From assembly GCF_030272615.1 (NCBI RefSeq), contig NC_081407.1:316974456-317038455 (forward strand): a stretch of 64,000 bases of DNA. The letters are read 5' to 3'. Under the pieces are notes generated by a model. It saw only the letters and a program-made list of their open reading frames with translations. It searched no databases and had not been told where the DNA came from. This document shows positions 46,845 through 59,700 of this stretch, piece by piece (the first letter of the stretch is position 1; each line of letters opens with the position of its first letter). A program made the position numbers and the translations under genes. The DNA comes from Cryptomeria japonica. Lineage: Eukaryota > Streptophyta > Pinopsida > Cupressales > Cupressaceae.

Positions 46845-47867
46845 GTGTGCTATGTAATAGACATGATGGTTGCATTTATTATAAGATGCCTTATTTGGAA
46901 GGTTCTTGTGCTATATGTGGTGGTTTGCAACATTTACCAAGATGTGTACATTTGGAGAGCACACATGAAATTGGTAGGAAACTAGTTTCTTTTGGAAAAT
47001 ACAAGACAATCACATATGGAGTTAAAGATGGAAAAGATTTGAAGAGATGTGAGCTAGTGAAAAATGATGTATGTGTAGCTGAATTTATGAAAATGTTTCA
47101 AGAGAAACTAGTTTATGAGTACATAATGCATACACATAGAGCTCGATGGTTAGATGAGCAATTCAAGTTATGTAAGCACATATTTCCTATTGGCACCATT
47201 TTCTCTATCATTAATTTGCTGAAAATTGTACACCACCACCTCAAAATGAAGTGCAATCCATGTATTATCATTCTACACAAGTTTCTATTTCTGTACACAT
47301 AACATTCATGCATGCAGGTGATAGCACAAAGGAGGATAGAAAGGTTGTAAGAGAGTATCACTTCTACATAAGTGATGATCGTACTCATTCATCGAAGTTT
47401 GTACAAGGATGATTTAAGGTTTTCTATGATAATTTCAAGGAAAGAAACATACAATACAATTGACACTTAATAAGGTCAGATAATTGCACCGCACAATTCA
47501 AGAATGCAAGGATGTTTTATTGGTTGACAAGGATGCATATCACAAGTGGTGTACAACATTTTTGGAATTTCAGTGAGGCTGGACATGGTAAGGGAGAGCA
47601 CGATGGTGCAAGAGCATGTGTAAAAAGAGTTGTAGCTAGAGAAGAATTGAAGTATGAAGGTGGTGCTGAGTTGATAGATGCATAAATAATTGTGCGATGG
47701 TGTAACTATACGATGGGTCCAGGTAATCTAGGTACATCAATGGTTCGTAGATATTTTTGGTTGATCACTGAATCTAACATTGAAAACTATATAGATTGTT
47801 GTACAGTTGCAGGATCAAGTGACATACACTCATTTATGAGTTCAAATGTAAGTTCACTAGTAATTTA
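46845..47867 (+). pseudogene. Transposase-like gene, middle part
   Basis: Resumes the DNA transposon gene after copia-2. 46848 onward reads LCNRHDGCIYYKMPYLEGSC and AICGGLQHLPRCVH, a Cys-rich module. After a frame change near 47218 come KVVREYHFYISDDRTHSSKF, SDNCTAQFKNARMFYWLTRM and HFWNFSEAGHGKGEHDGARA followed by CVKRVV. The 'SDN-C-QFK' and 'GHGKGEHDG' blocks look like the catalytic heart of a DDE-type transposase (Asp in SDN; Asp/Glu around GEHDG), but I assign no named family. Stops occur at about 47410, 47463 and 47683. The solo LTR inserted at 47868. Confidence 0.6.
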
Positions 47868-50235
47868 TGTTGGCATTGGGTTGTCATCGATGTCAACCGG
47901 TATGGGATATTTACCGATATGAGTGATGTATGTGCAAAACTGTCAAGGAGGAGTACAAAATGAGATATCTTAGATATCACTTTATGCTGCAAGACACTGG
48001 TAAGGTAAGGAAGAGAATGTCATCAGACGGATGACCACTGGTGTTACCGGTACACAAGTTGGTGCTTGACTTATGTGGAGGGAATGGTAAGGTGATAAGT
48101 ACCGGTACAATGTATCACTGGTAAGGAAAGGATGTCAAATGGTAAGTGATGTGTTGACATGGGGAAGTCAGATCAACCAAGTGAGTGGTTGCCAACCTAC
48201 AAAGCTCATGACCAGTGGACAAGCAGGATGAGCAAGGTGCTTAGATGTTATTTGTGATGAAGAGGCAGAATGTTACCTAAATCACATCAACACCAGAGGA
48301 GAAGAATGAACAGATCAATGATATGTTGTGAATATTGCAGAACAATAGGACTCCCACTAGATGAAGATGTAGTCATCATGAGAAGAGGTGACTGACAATG
48401 AATGTGCCAACACTGGATCTACCGATGAATTGAGGGAATTCCCTAAGTGCATGAGAGAAGGAATATGCACCGGATCGACAGAGAAGGCAAGTTGAGTTGC
48501 CAGAACAAATGGAGTGTGATGTGTTTGTCATCTTGACAAACTGTTTGTGATAGGGTTTGAGCTGATTAAGGAGATGGCAAGGGTGAGCAGATGCAAATAG
48601 AGGAATGTGGCTTGACTGAAGATGGAGTCTGGTGAAGGTTAATGACATAGTGTCATCAAGAGTACTTATCGGTATGTAAGTCCACTAGTAATATGGACAA
48701 TGTGCAGATGCAGATGTCTTCCCACCTTGTGGGAATGAGAATGCTTTGAATAGACATGTCTAGAGACTGGTTTTGGGTGTTCCATCGACAGTTCAACAAG
48801 TGTAGACATGAGGAGTCAACTGGTAGAATGTGTGATACTGGTAGGGTTAGAAAACTGATAGAAAATAGGAACTGGTAGAGTGTTTGGTTGGTGATCCTAT
48901 CTGGACCGACATGAAGTGTCAAGCTGGCAGTTGGTTGATATGGATGCCATATGGATTCAAGGTGGTGGACCTGCATTCAAATGAAGAAGGAATGTACACT
49001 GACGGGGTAGTTGCAGAGTTGGTCGACATTAATGAAAGATCCCACAAATCATGGGACATGTTGCAGAGGTTTGCGGCTTGAGGTCTAGAGGACAACTTAG
49101 AGCCAACTAAGAGTGATTGAGGAGATCGAGGTGAATGAAGGAAACAACAAGAATGATCTTGGTGGTTGACCAAGAAATCAATCAATAATGGAAAAAGCAT
49201 ATCGCCAGAGATATAAGGCATGATCAAGAAGGCACATTAATGGCAGAGGTGTACAGTTGGCTATTAGAGAGATTAGATTAGGAAAGATCTGATTGGTTTT
49301 GGTTTTCCTTGAGGATGATGAGGAAACCCTAATCGCTCGAAATTTGAATTGGTTTTTGGTGGGAAAACCAGGCTATAAATATGCAAGCCAAAGATATAGT
49401 TAGGTGCTGCTGAAGAGAAGAATATTGTGCTGCTGTGAAGTGTATTACTTCTACATGTGAGAGAAAATCAGTCAAGTGCACAAAGCATATCTAAGAAGAG
49501 ATTTAGTGTGAGGGTGAACCTGGTTGAAGTGTTAAACAGATAGAAGAGAAGAACTGGTAGTGTCCATACCGATAGAGCAGAAGAGAAGGAAGCTGCAGAG
49601 AAGGAAGATACAAAATCGATAGAGTATAGCACCAGTAAAGTGCAGAGAAGTGAGGAGGAGATCCAGCAGAGAAGAAGGAGAGGAGAGGTAAACCGGCAAG
49701 AAAAGCAGCAAAAGAGTGAGTCTGTGTAGTAGAGAAGGTATCTCACTGACAGAGTAAGGCATATGAAATGGTTGCAAGATTCACTTGTAACAAGATAACT
49801 ACTTTCATAATTGATGTTTTCATTGTTATCACTGAGTTATAGCTCAGTGTAGGGGTTGTATCTCCTTTGGGTTGTAGCCCATAAACAATTTAGGGGTTGG
49901 TGCTCCTTGGGTTGGTGCCCTAAATCAGGGGTTGGTGATCCTTGGGTTGGTGCCAAAAACACTGTAACAAAGATTTGATTGTGAGGCTGGATTGGAGTAG
50001 TAGACTCCAACAACATTGCTCACTGAGGTTTTTCCCATCTTGGGTTTTCCTCGTACATCCTGGTGTTATGCGATGTTCCTTTGTGTGAATGCATTTGTGT
50101 TTAGTCTAGACTCTCTAACCGGTAAGTCTGCATTTAGCTAGATGCATTAACCAATATGCTCACATAGGATTGCTAAAGGGAAAAGTTTGAGAACCATTGA
50201 TTCACCCCCCTCTCAGTGGTGCATTGTGTCTAACA
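47868..50235 (+). mobile_element. Solo LTR, 2,368 bp
   Basis: Runs from TGTTGGCATTGGG to GTGTCTAACA, with an exact 5-bp target duplication ATTTA on both sides (47863-47867 and 50236-50240). A plus-strand TATA box (TATAAAT, 49374-49380) lies about 860 bp before its end. There is no primer site, coding region or second LTR, so it is best read as a solo LTR left by LTR-LTR recombination. Frequent ACCGGT/ACTGGT strings recall the copia LTRs in this window. Frames at 48376-49777 have no domain support. Confidence 0.88.
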
Positions 50236-50791
50236 ATTTATACGAGACGGATGGTATGTTTTTTCTCTTCATGCATGTATTGTTTGTGGGAAGAATGTGA
50301 ATCACAAGAGGTGGTTGAAAAATGGTCTTGTAGACCATTGGTTCCCATTGATACATATCAAATTCCCAAAGCACTACAATTGACCCAGATGGAGACATCA
50401 GTGGATTTTGACAATGTATCCGACCTAGTGGATTCAGGTGATTTTTTGAGTTAATTTTTTTGCAAGTTTTCTTTTTGGTTCATTTTGTTGTACATCACAC
50501 TTTATTTTTGGTATTAATTATCACTTTATAAAATGCAGGTCACGTGTATGCAGTTGTTGTAGAAGAGAACAATGAAGAAGGAACAAATTACTATTTGTGT
50601 CATTGTGTTGAGCCTAAAAGAAAATTGACAACCACAATCATTGACGGAGAGGGTATTGAGTGCCCAATAGGGTCTGTTCTCATGACATGAACATGGCTTA
50701 GGAGATACCATATCAAGAATTCTGATGTTTGGTTGTTCGAGGACTTTGAAACACATACATATTCTTCATTTCTCTAACCTTGTTGTTGTAA
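50236..50791 (+). pseudogene. Transposase-like gene, 3' part with one intron
   Basis: Continues straight on from 47867 once the solo LTR is removed. The exon reads YTRRMVCFFSSCMYCLWEEC (Cys-rich) and then PIDTYQIPKALQLTQMETSV to 50437. An intron of 101 bp (50438-50538; GTGATT...TGCAG) joins to HVYAVVVEENNEEGTNYYLC, then LTTTIIDGEGIECPIGSVLM, then LRRYHIKNSDVWLFEDFETH, ending at TAA 50789-50791. One internal TGA at about 50690. This is the likely C terminus of the transposase-like protein. Confidence 0.6.
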
Positions 50792-52138
50792 AAAATATTC
50801 ATTTGATGAAGTATCGTGGTAGACCTCATGACAAGATTTTATGAAAAGTTCGTGAATCTGACCACGAGGTAATACTTGACACGATACGGGTTAGAGTCGA
50901 TCCTAAAGGCTCATTTGATTGATTCTATGGTTCAGAGTATAATGATTTTGAGAATTTTGTATGTATCATTGACGAATTGTTTTATATTCATTTTTTGTAT
51001 ATATAAATTCCCATGAGATGATTTTTACACGTTTAGGGGCATAATTTTGTATATTTAAATGGCAATAAGCTGATTTATACATATTTAGATGCTAAATTTT
51101 GTATAAAAGCCCACGAGATGATTTGTGAGAATTTTTTAGCCAAGAGCTGATTTGACCATATTTAAAGGCAAATTTTTGAATAATATGTGACAATGTTTTG
51201 TGAGTATGATTTGAGTTAATGTGATGTGATAAGGTCAATCAATTCTAGCCTATCTTGTAACTTTGCATTGTATGCAATTGACGGTTTTTGTAGCAGGCAA
51301 AAAAATGCTACCAATTGAAAATGGCTCCGAGTCATCAAAAATTGAGATAGGCCATTGTAGAGGAGCCTCACACAACCCCACAAGTTCAAACAAATCGATC
51401 ATATGTGTCCTAGATTGGAACAAATAGTTTGTCAAAGTTTGAAAATATTTTGGACTCAAGGCACTTGAGAGATCGCGCCGGTAGGGTATGACTCTCGACG
51501 CTCTGACGCTTTGGGATGCACAAGAGGAGCATACCTAGCATAAACCTGCCCACCCAGATGCGCTCGTGACATCGGTTTGTTCACACAAGAACTAAAATTT
51601 GACCATTGCGAGCATGAGGGTGCTCTCGCACCACACAGATATTGTTGTTTATATTCATATTGTCGATTTTTGTTGTTTATATTCATATTGTTGATTACAT
51701 AGGCAAATATTCATTTAAATTTATAAAGGGCAGCCACAAAATACAATGAATATACAATAATGAACTGAATACAAGGAGTTTTGTAGGGTTAATTCAACAT
51801 TTTAGAAATTTTATCAAATCATATTCCATGATTGCAATGTTTAATATCATATATTTTTGTTGTTTATATTCATATTGTTGATTACATAGGCAAATGATCA
51901 ATTAACTTTATAAAAGGATAGTCACGAAATACAACGAATACACAATAATGAACTCAATACACATTTATTCGATTGAATATCAACATTTATATATATAAAA
52001 AAAAAGGCATGTTTGCCAAGTCAATACAAGTATTACAAAAATGTGGCATATGCCATGTCCAAATCGATATACAATAAAAATGTAGAATATATCTATATGT
52101 ATTGGTCATTCTATGACCACAAATAACACTATATGATC
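50792..52138. other. Transposon interior between the two genes, mostly unassigned
   Basis: No gene clearly supported. 51250-51690 has open frames on both strands; the plus side shows text such as LPIENGSESSKIEIGHCRGA after an AG, possibly a decayed exon. ATTCATATTGTTGATTACATAGGCAAAT occurs twice (about 51680 and 51864) in otherwise related flanks, so part of 51650-51960 is a direct repeat. Confidence 0.4.
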
Positions 52139-54688
52139 CTAAACTTGTGGTGGATCATCAAAATCAAGCCTCTTCCATGCAGTACACGACTCTGTAGATG
52201 GCTGCAAAACCACAATTGAAAAGCCAAGTTAGAATTATTTTGTAGGAAATAGTTCACAATTAACAACATAACTATGCATTTAACTATAATTCCTTTGCAA
52301 TTGAAATATAGATTACCTCATCAGCTGATCTCAGAGCTAATGTCTTCGCTCTCCTCTCCTTGTCACTCTTAGGAGTTTTCTTGAAGACAAACTTAAAAGG
52401 ATCCACGTTATGGCCGGATCGCGAAGGGGGCTATTGTCGATTAAATGTACAATTAATATAATGTAATAACATAAATATATCAAAAACACTTAAAAGCTAT
52501 AATATAGAGAACAATGATGTACCGATGCTTGAGATGCTTCTCCAATGGATTGAGGATGACTCACCATCGATGGAGAAACTGTCGCTATTACCTATACAAA
52601 AAATGATCAAAGATTAAATACAATTAATATAATAATGTATTGTAGGTTAAAAACAATTAATGTAATATATCAAACAAAAGTGTACCAAATCTTGAGATGC
52701 TTCTCCAGTGCACGGAGGAGGGCTCGCCATTGATGAAGTAGCTATGTATATTTCCTGTATGAAAAAATTATAAGATTATAATTTATCACAAGCTCACATG
52801 TACGCGTGCATATAATCATGAAATAAAGTAGAGATACATACCTCCGCCCTCTCTCGATCCACAGGCGAATCAGGTACATTCAACAAATCCACATAGCTCA
52901 ATGGCCACTATACATGTAAAATACACAAAAAACACTAATCAATTTACAAACCCCAACTAAGACTTGATTTCAATATTTTCAAACAATTGTACAACTTAAA
53001 ATGTGTTCAATTACCTTCTTCCCATGTTTTGGCATCTTCGAGGAATTATTTTGCTTAGGATGAGGCCTAGACCTAGAGGGGGTACCCTAAAAAAACAAAA
53101 TTAACATGAGATATTAGTATAGATAATATATTAAACATAATTTTAAAAATCTAAAATGAAATGACTTGAATATTCTATCAAAACAATACATGAAAAAAGG
53201 TTGTACAAAATATGATACCGTATAGCCTTGTAGGCCAAAATCAATCGTTAAGAGCATGATGTCATGAATCTAGGAGATTTGGTCCCCTGTCAACACCTAC
53301 AAACAAAAAATTGGACCAAGCATTAAAGATAGTTAGTATATCTTGTAATTTTTTTGAATTCAAAGTGTACTATTCTATTTTAACATGTTACAAAATTTAT
53401 ACCTCAAGCATCGAAGTTGCAGCTGTAGTAAGTGTGGGAGGAGTATGGGATACTGCTGCTGCAACCTGAAGTGCATATTATTTGTCTCAATTTAAATCGA
53501 TGTATAAATGAAAATTCATTTATGTAATTACAAATTTAAAGTGACTGATAAATAAAATGCTATGAATTCAAATCAACACACTTGTGTCTATCACTGATGG
53601 GGAAACAACATATGCAACAACTCCTCTGTCAGTGCCACATCCTTAGCTGTGTGGGCCTGACATCTACTCCCACAAATCATGCACGAATGAGATGTGGATC
53701 CATCTACAGTGGCCTCGTCATCCATCCTTGAGCATATCCCCAAGAAACTGACACACAGATGCTGAATGGGCTCTCTGTCACCACCTGGAGCAACTAATGG
53801 CTCATCATCTAGTACAAGAGGGTGTGCTAATGACATCCCATGCTGGATGATGGCACTAGTCAATGTTGTGGTCACCTAAAGAGTCTGTAGCTCCATCGAA
53901 TCTTTTAGCTCTACTGGGATAGCCTGATGCACCTTGGGTTTGGGTGCTAGGGGGCGATGACTCTTCGGGGCTACTCACCTACGGGCTCCAGGTCTATCTT
54001 GGCCAAAGTTGCCACCTCTACCATGGAACTCTATCATGTCAAAATAGTTTGGCTACACATTGAGGACAAACTCATAATATACTTTTCTCAAAAAATACAA
54101 TGGCACATCATAATTATTACAAGGTGGATCATCAAAGACCATCACCACCTCTGCCAAAAAATATTCTTCATCTGCACATTGGTACACCAATGTATGGGAA
54201 ACCTCTTTGCATTAAGAGGTAATGACTGACCAGTTTTAGGATCAACAAAAAGAGCACATATTTGTTGTTTACTAATATTTTATATTTTTCACTCCCTCGT
54301 ATGATAACCTATCAACATAGTATTGACGACACCTATCCCTAAAGTTTCTCTATTTTTTAATTTGTGTGGAAACGGCCATGACACCACTAGTTAATGTTTC
54401 TAGGCTAGTGGTGAGGGATTTATGATGCTCAAGCTTAGATGTTTTCAATTTATTAATCAATCTATTTATTTTAGATGTGTTTTTCCCTAACTGATTAATC
54501 AATTTCTCCTGTGTTTCAGGTGTACGATCAAAAGGAGGAACTAGAGGTGTATCTTGTGGGTTTTCTTTAGGGTTTTCAGGAGGTGCATTTTGTTGTTCTT
54601 GTTGTGGATTATTAGAATATGGTTTTTGAAACAAAAAATAAAAAAACCTAATGAAAATAAATGAAATTAAATTCAAAACGTAAAACAA
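52139..54688 (-). pseudogene. Multi-exon accessory gene of the DNA transposon
   Basis: Eight minus-strand exons with GT-AG borders, all multiples of three and all phase 0: 53403-53465, 53219-53296, 53015-53086, 52842-52907, 52686-52754, 52523-52591, 52317-52430, 52139-52201 (stop TAG 52141-52139). Exons 52686-52754 and 52523-52591 are both 69 bp and end EASQDL / EASQAS, so they are duplicates. Text is polar and basic (PPSRSGHNVDPFKFVFKKTP). Upstream coding lies at 53591-53875 (LHMLFPHQ) and 54350-54688 (RTPETQEKLINQLGKNTSKI, helical), then NFRDRCRQYYVDRLSYEG at 54270-54345. No domain recognised. An internal TAG lies in exon 53219-53296. It may encode a DNA-binding partner of the transposase. 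Confidence 0.55.
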
Positions 54689-54891
54689 ATTGAATAAACG
54701 GGAAAGAAAGACAAAAATTAAGAAAAACTATCCTTGATCCATAGCGTCTAGAGGAGAAATGAGGCAACCCATTCACGGTTTCGTGGAGGTAATGGAGGAA
54801 AAAGCGTCATGGTCATGGGAAAATAAGACCCAGTTTTTTTTAAAAACTCTTTTTGACAGGTACCGCGTACGTGGTTCTTTAGGGCTTATGA

Positions 54892-55030
54892 GCGCGTACG
54901 CACTCACTTTTCTAAAAGCAGCGCATATGTGCTCACTTTCCTAAAAGCAGCGCGTACGCGCTCACTTTCCTAAAGACAACGCATACGTGCTCACTTTCCT
55001 AAAGATAATGCATACGCGCTATCCTTTTTA
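54892..55030. repeat. Right subterminal 29-bp repeats
   Basis: Five units start at 54892, 54921, 54950, 54979 and 55008, exactly 29 bp apart. Each has a palindromic core near GCGCGTACGCGC followed by TCACTTTCCTAAA. Variants (GCATATGTGC, GCATACGTGC) fit C-to-T decay. The left end carries the same core and spacing at 15062-15135. Such arrays are typical transposase or accessory-protein binding zones. Confidence 0.85.
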
Positions 55031-55135
55031 GGCTCGGGAACAACGAACCTCAGCGCAGATGGGATGATTTCAAATTTTAGAACCATGTATGCGCTGTTTT
55101 TTTTTATGTTTTTTTTTTAGTGGTGTCCACTTTTC

Positions 55136-55161
55136 TGACCACCATCTTTGTGCACATACCC
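55136..55161 (-). repeat. Right terminal inverted repeat
   Basis: The minus strand reads GGGTATGTGCACAAAGATGG then TGGTCA, matching the left end at 25 of 26 positions, and continues to GTGGACAC. Followed outside by ATGA. Confidence 0.8.
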
Positions 55162-56779
55162 ATGAAGTGAAAGAAGTCATTATCCAACACATGATTATAA
55201 TAAATGTACGTTACAAGCAAAAATAATCATATGTAAAATAGCAAATAGGTCAAGTCCATTAATTGCCATGATGAATATTGAGATTTAAGTCCAAGCAAAT
55301 TATTTGAAAATAAATTAGGATTCTTATAAATAAAATCACTCAATTTATTTAAATTGATGAGATTCAAATTTGATTTTTTTTTTTAATTTGAGAAATGTGA
55401 AATGAGAATTTGAAAGTTTTGAAATTTGAAAATTGGAATTTGAATAATTCAAAATTTTAGGAAAAATGATTATTCAATTTGTGAAAAATTATGCAACCTT
55501 CTAGGAAATTGAAATTTATAATTAGGGTCTTGAAAATAACCTCTTAAATTAAATTTAAAATTACTGAGTAAAAAAATTTAATTTTAAAATTAGGGCTTTG
55601 TTAAATAACCTCTTAATTTTAAAATTCAAATTCAAATTTGTCCACAAAAGAATTAAATTAAAAAAATTAGAGTCTTGTAGAAAGAACCACTTAATTTAAA
55701 TTTGAAAATAGATCTAATATTGGAATTTGGAATTTGATATTTTTTTTGGAAAATGCACAAAATTAATTTAAATTTAAAAAATTAGGTTTTGTTTAATTAA
55801 CCAATTAATTTTAAAATTTAAATTTGAATTTGAAATTTGATCCAAGTGTTGTCTTCAAAATCTGATTCCCTTTAATATCCTTAGAGTAATATGAGTTGAG
55901 CTTGGTGCAGAAGAGACATCAAAGATAAGGAAATTCTCAAGACAACATATGACAAGGTTTGATTAAATCTTCTACACTTCAGGCTTCCTCGGAGCCCAGG
56001 TGGGTATACCTTTGTGAATTAAATTCACACTTTCAAACATAAACCCACAGCAAACCAGTCCAGAAAACCAGTGGATTTATTCACCCTGAAATCAACTGAA
56101 AACAAAGGATGGAAATTGTACTTAAATTCAACATTTCGATCAACAAAGCATGCAATAAACAACTTCAATTAATACCAGTGCCTTATCCAAGGTCACAGAG
56201 TCATCTAAACTCAAATAAAACCCCTTAAACAGTACATCTTTATACTTCCCGTCGGCTTGGTTTCTATTAATCCTTATATATGCCTGACAAATACAAGAAT
56301 TCAATCATTCCAAACTAAGCTATGGTCCTCAAAATTCAAAGTTCCTCCCAAAGAATTTACTGGTATGAGTGATCCTGCATATTTAATTTCCCTCCTAAAG
56401 AGAAAAGCTAACAAACACTTATACTAAAATTGCTTTGCAATTCCATTCAAACAGAACAACCCTGGATTATTCAGAATGAAAACAGTAAATAAATTTGTGA
56501 ACAAACTTGAAGACAACACAGAGCTTTACTCAAAACCGATGGCCTGTATATTGATATTCAGTTCAAAGAGTATTACAATAAATTCTGATTCTCCATTAGA
56601 CTTAGAAAAGCTCAGATAAATTTCTGCAGTGTTTTCTTACAAAATTTTGTGATCATCCTTTCTATAGTCCTAGTATCCATTTATAACAACATGGATGCAC
56701 AAAGCTTCGGACTTCTCGAGGAGAGTTTGTTACAATCATTTCAAAAAATAAAGAGGTTACAATTTTTGCGTAAAAGCAG
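55162..56779. other. Outer-element interior, AT-rich then unassigned
   Basis: 55300-55860 is very AT-rich with repeated AATTTGAATTT / AAAATTAGGGTTTTG strings, very like 62700-63060. 55860-56779 is less AT-rich and holds no supported gene; it lies downstream (minus strand) of the large ORF. It is the part of the outer element just beyond the DNA transposon. Confidence 0.5.
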
Positions 56780-59700
56780 TTACAAGCTCTTTTCAGCCTC
56801 TACAGTTTGTTCAACAGGCTGTTCGGTTGCAACCTCTTCTATCTTCTCAGGGGCGCTCTCCAACTGTTCTGGATCGTGGGTGGCATATTTAACTTCCCAC
56901 TCACTATATGTCTCTTCCGTCGGCCATGAAAAATTAATCACATCATCTTTAATTTTAGTCAACCTTTTCCAAGAATTTCTCAGTTTGTTGACTTCTGAAT
57001 TAAGAAAGCCATAATGTGATTTAATTTTCTCTATTTCCTGTATTGTCACAACAAAGAAAGAAGTATCATCAAGATCAATGATTCCTTTAACCCTTGCTGA
57101 CAACTTAGCTTCTATCTCTTTAAGCCATATTTGCTTGTCTTTTAACTGATCCGGATTAGCAAAAATCCCTGGGAGCAACTCAAAAACTTGATCAGTGTAT
57201 TCCTTCTTGCATAAATTAACCTTTCTATCCACATTGTCCACATCTGCTACCAATTGCATTAAGACTTTAGCGACATCAGAAGTGGATTTGATAATGGGAT
57301 TGGCTCTTGCTTCATCACAGGATACACACATGAACTCTAGATCTTGCTCCCTAGACCTCCATCTGTCAAAAATGGGTGTCAAAATGGCCTTATCTCTCCT
57401 CAGCTCATTCCATATCTCCATAATTTTTCCCACATTGTTGTAAAGCAATGAGGCATTTATTGTATCTGTAAAACTGGAGATTGTGGCCCTTACTTTCTCC
57501 TCATATTTCCCTGCATATAAGGCCTGAGCCTGCTTCAGGTTTTCTAGTTCTTGGGGAGTAATCTCAATCATTTGAGAGCTAGAGGGTGTTGGAGATGGTG
57601 TAAATTCAATGATAGGGCTAGTGGGCAGAGGTCTTGCAGGAGAAGAGGAAATCATCAATGTTGAAGACTCACCTTGTTGGTGTTGTCCCATCAATTGGCT
57701 CTGCAACTTAGCAATAATGCTATCTTTACCTCTTACCTCCTCCTTGGCACTGTTATAGGCCTTTAAGACTGTTTCCAACTTAATTTGGAGGGCCTCTTTT
57801 TCTTTGGCTTCTTTTTCTGCCACTGCAACACTGAATTTTGCAGTTTCTAACACAGTGCTGGCAGCCTCTACTACCCCTGTACTCTGCAGTCTTTTTACCA
57901 TCATTCCACCAAGGTATCTTGACCCTGGGGTGTCTTTGCCTTTCTTGCTCTCATTTCTCTTGAGAGACCACATGAATAGTGTAGCATTATCCTTATTGAA
58001 TGTAACCCCTTCCATGGGTTTAGTTTCTTTTCTTACTGCATCTAGCACCAGGGCATCAACAATATCCCACTCTGGCAAGATAAGCACTCCAGCTTGTGCT
58101 ACTAGATCTCTTCCCTGCTCAGGAGTGATGGTTTTGAATTCTTCCATCATCTCTTGTTTTATTTCTTCCTCCATTGAGGCTGGATCTTTATTGGGTTGCT
58201 CAGCCTTTCTTGTCTCACATCTAGCATTATATCTATCTATATGTTGTTTTCAAATGAATTGCATAAATGCTTCCGATGTGACAAAGTTGTCATCAGCTAA
58301 AAAGGCACTACTTGCCTTTTTTATCTTAGGATCCCACTCCTAGCCTTTTAGTTTAGTGGAGGTGATATCCATTTCAGCATCAATGGGCTCTTTTGGCATC
58401 CCTTCCTCCACTTCATCATAGGTGTATGCAATTTCCCCTAAGCTACCCAACTGCAAGAGGTGTTCAGCTGCTGCTTGTTCATCTCCTATATGGATAGGGG
58501 ATTGGGATGGGAAATACAAAGGTGTATCTAATTGTACTTCTTTCCCCACCCTTTGCTTCTTTGGGCTATCTTGGATGTCAGTGACATCTTGTATCTTCCT
58601 CTTTCCTTTGGATGTAGAGGGCTCCCCTGTTGTAGGCACCAGCACACTGTAACCTGATTTCTTACGCAGTGTGTAATCACCAGGAGGAATTGCTTTGGTG
58701 GAAGCTGACCTGCTCAGGATCACTCTAGCCTTTTCAGGGTTGCTCTTAATCAAAGCTTCCCTCTTCTCCTTTAGTGTTTGCATTACATCTTCAAAGCAAA
58801 CAATCAAAAACTTTATTTTTTTCTTCCAATGGGAAGAAGCTAGATAATGGGTCATAGCTAGCATCAAATTGATGCACAAAATCCAAGGCTTTCTTATAAG
58901 CCACCCACTTTTCTTTCCTTAGTTCCTGCTCATCTAGATCAAATTCATTTCTGATGAGGTCTTCAGGAAATTGGAATTGATGAGGCCTACCTCTGCATGC
59001 TACCTTCTTCCTAAACACACCATTGAAGAAGTCCTCTAGATCAGCACACTTGGATACTACAGTGGATAAATGATAAGGTTTGAGGAAATCCTCAAAGCAA
59101 TTCCAGCCTCCCTTTGTTATTACGAATTGGTGGGCTATGGTAGTTGCAGGGAAAATAGTCCCTTTACCTCTGCCTGTCAACTTTGCCTCTTGTAGGCCAC
59201 CAATTTGCCTAAGGATCTCCGCTATTCCCACTTTGAGAGGGACCTGGTAAGGTAACAAAAATGGAGTACCCCTGAAACCAAAAACTCTGAAAACTATGGA
59301 GACTGGATATAAATAAATGTCGGCCCAGTTATGAACAATCTTGATGTTCTCTGCGAATTATTTTGGCCTTATGAATTCCAGAAGAACCTTGGGGACTCTT
59401 GGGTTATCAGAGCATAGGAGAGTTCTTATTTTGGATGCAAAATATTTATCAAACTTCAAAAAACTAGCATCCTCTCTGTCCCATGACAACACAGTACTCC
59501 ATAATTGTACTGGCATTTTTTCTCCTTCCTTCTCCTTAACCAGGTCTAGTCCACTAGCAGAATAATCACCGCCTTTGAAGAGAAAAAGATGCATTAGGAG
59601 TGAATACCATCTGAAAGGTCTGTCCACCTTTCCATTCTTTATTCCTATCAACCCTCCATGGATAGCATCGGCAATGAAAGAGGCATAATCAAATGTGATA

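Larger units (their letters stand above)
14218..55161. mobile_element. DNA transposon with terminal inverted repeats, split by nested retrotransposons
   Basis: The ends are inverted repeats: 14218-14243 and the reverse complement of 55136-55161 both read GGGTAWGTGCACAAAGATGG then TGGTCA, with one mismatch in 26. Both continue to GTGGACAC after a small indel. ATGA flanks both ends (14214-14217, 55162-55165), a possible 4-bp target duplication. Both subterminal zones hold about 29-bp repeats centred on GCGYGTACGC. Removing the retroelements leaves two genes: a plus-strand transposase-like gene in three pieces and a minus-strand gene of short exons, arranged tail to tail. I cannot assign a superfamily: the GGGT ends and 4-bp duplication match none I can name with confidence. 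Without insertions the element would be about 11 kb. Confidence 0.75.

Noticed and set aside
48376-49777. Several 60-106 codon frames in the solo LTR
   Set aside because: No domain, mixed strands, and they lie inside a sequence with solo LTR boundaries.
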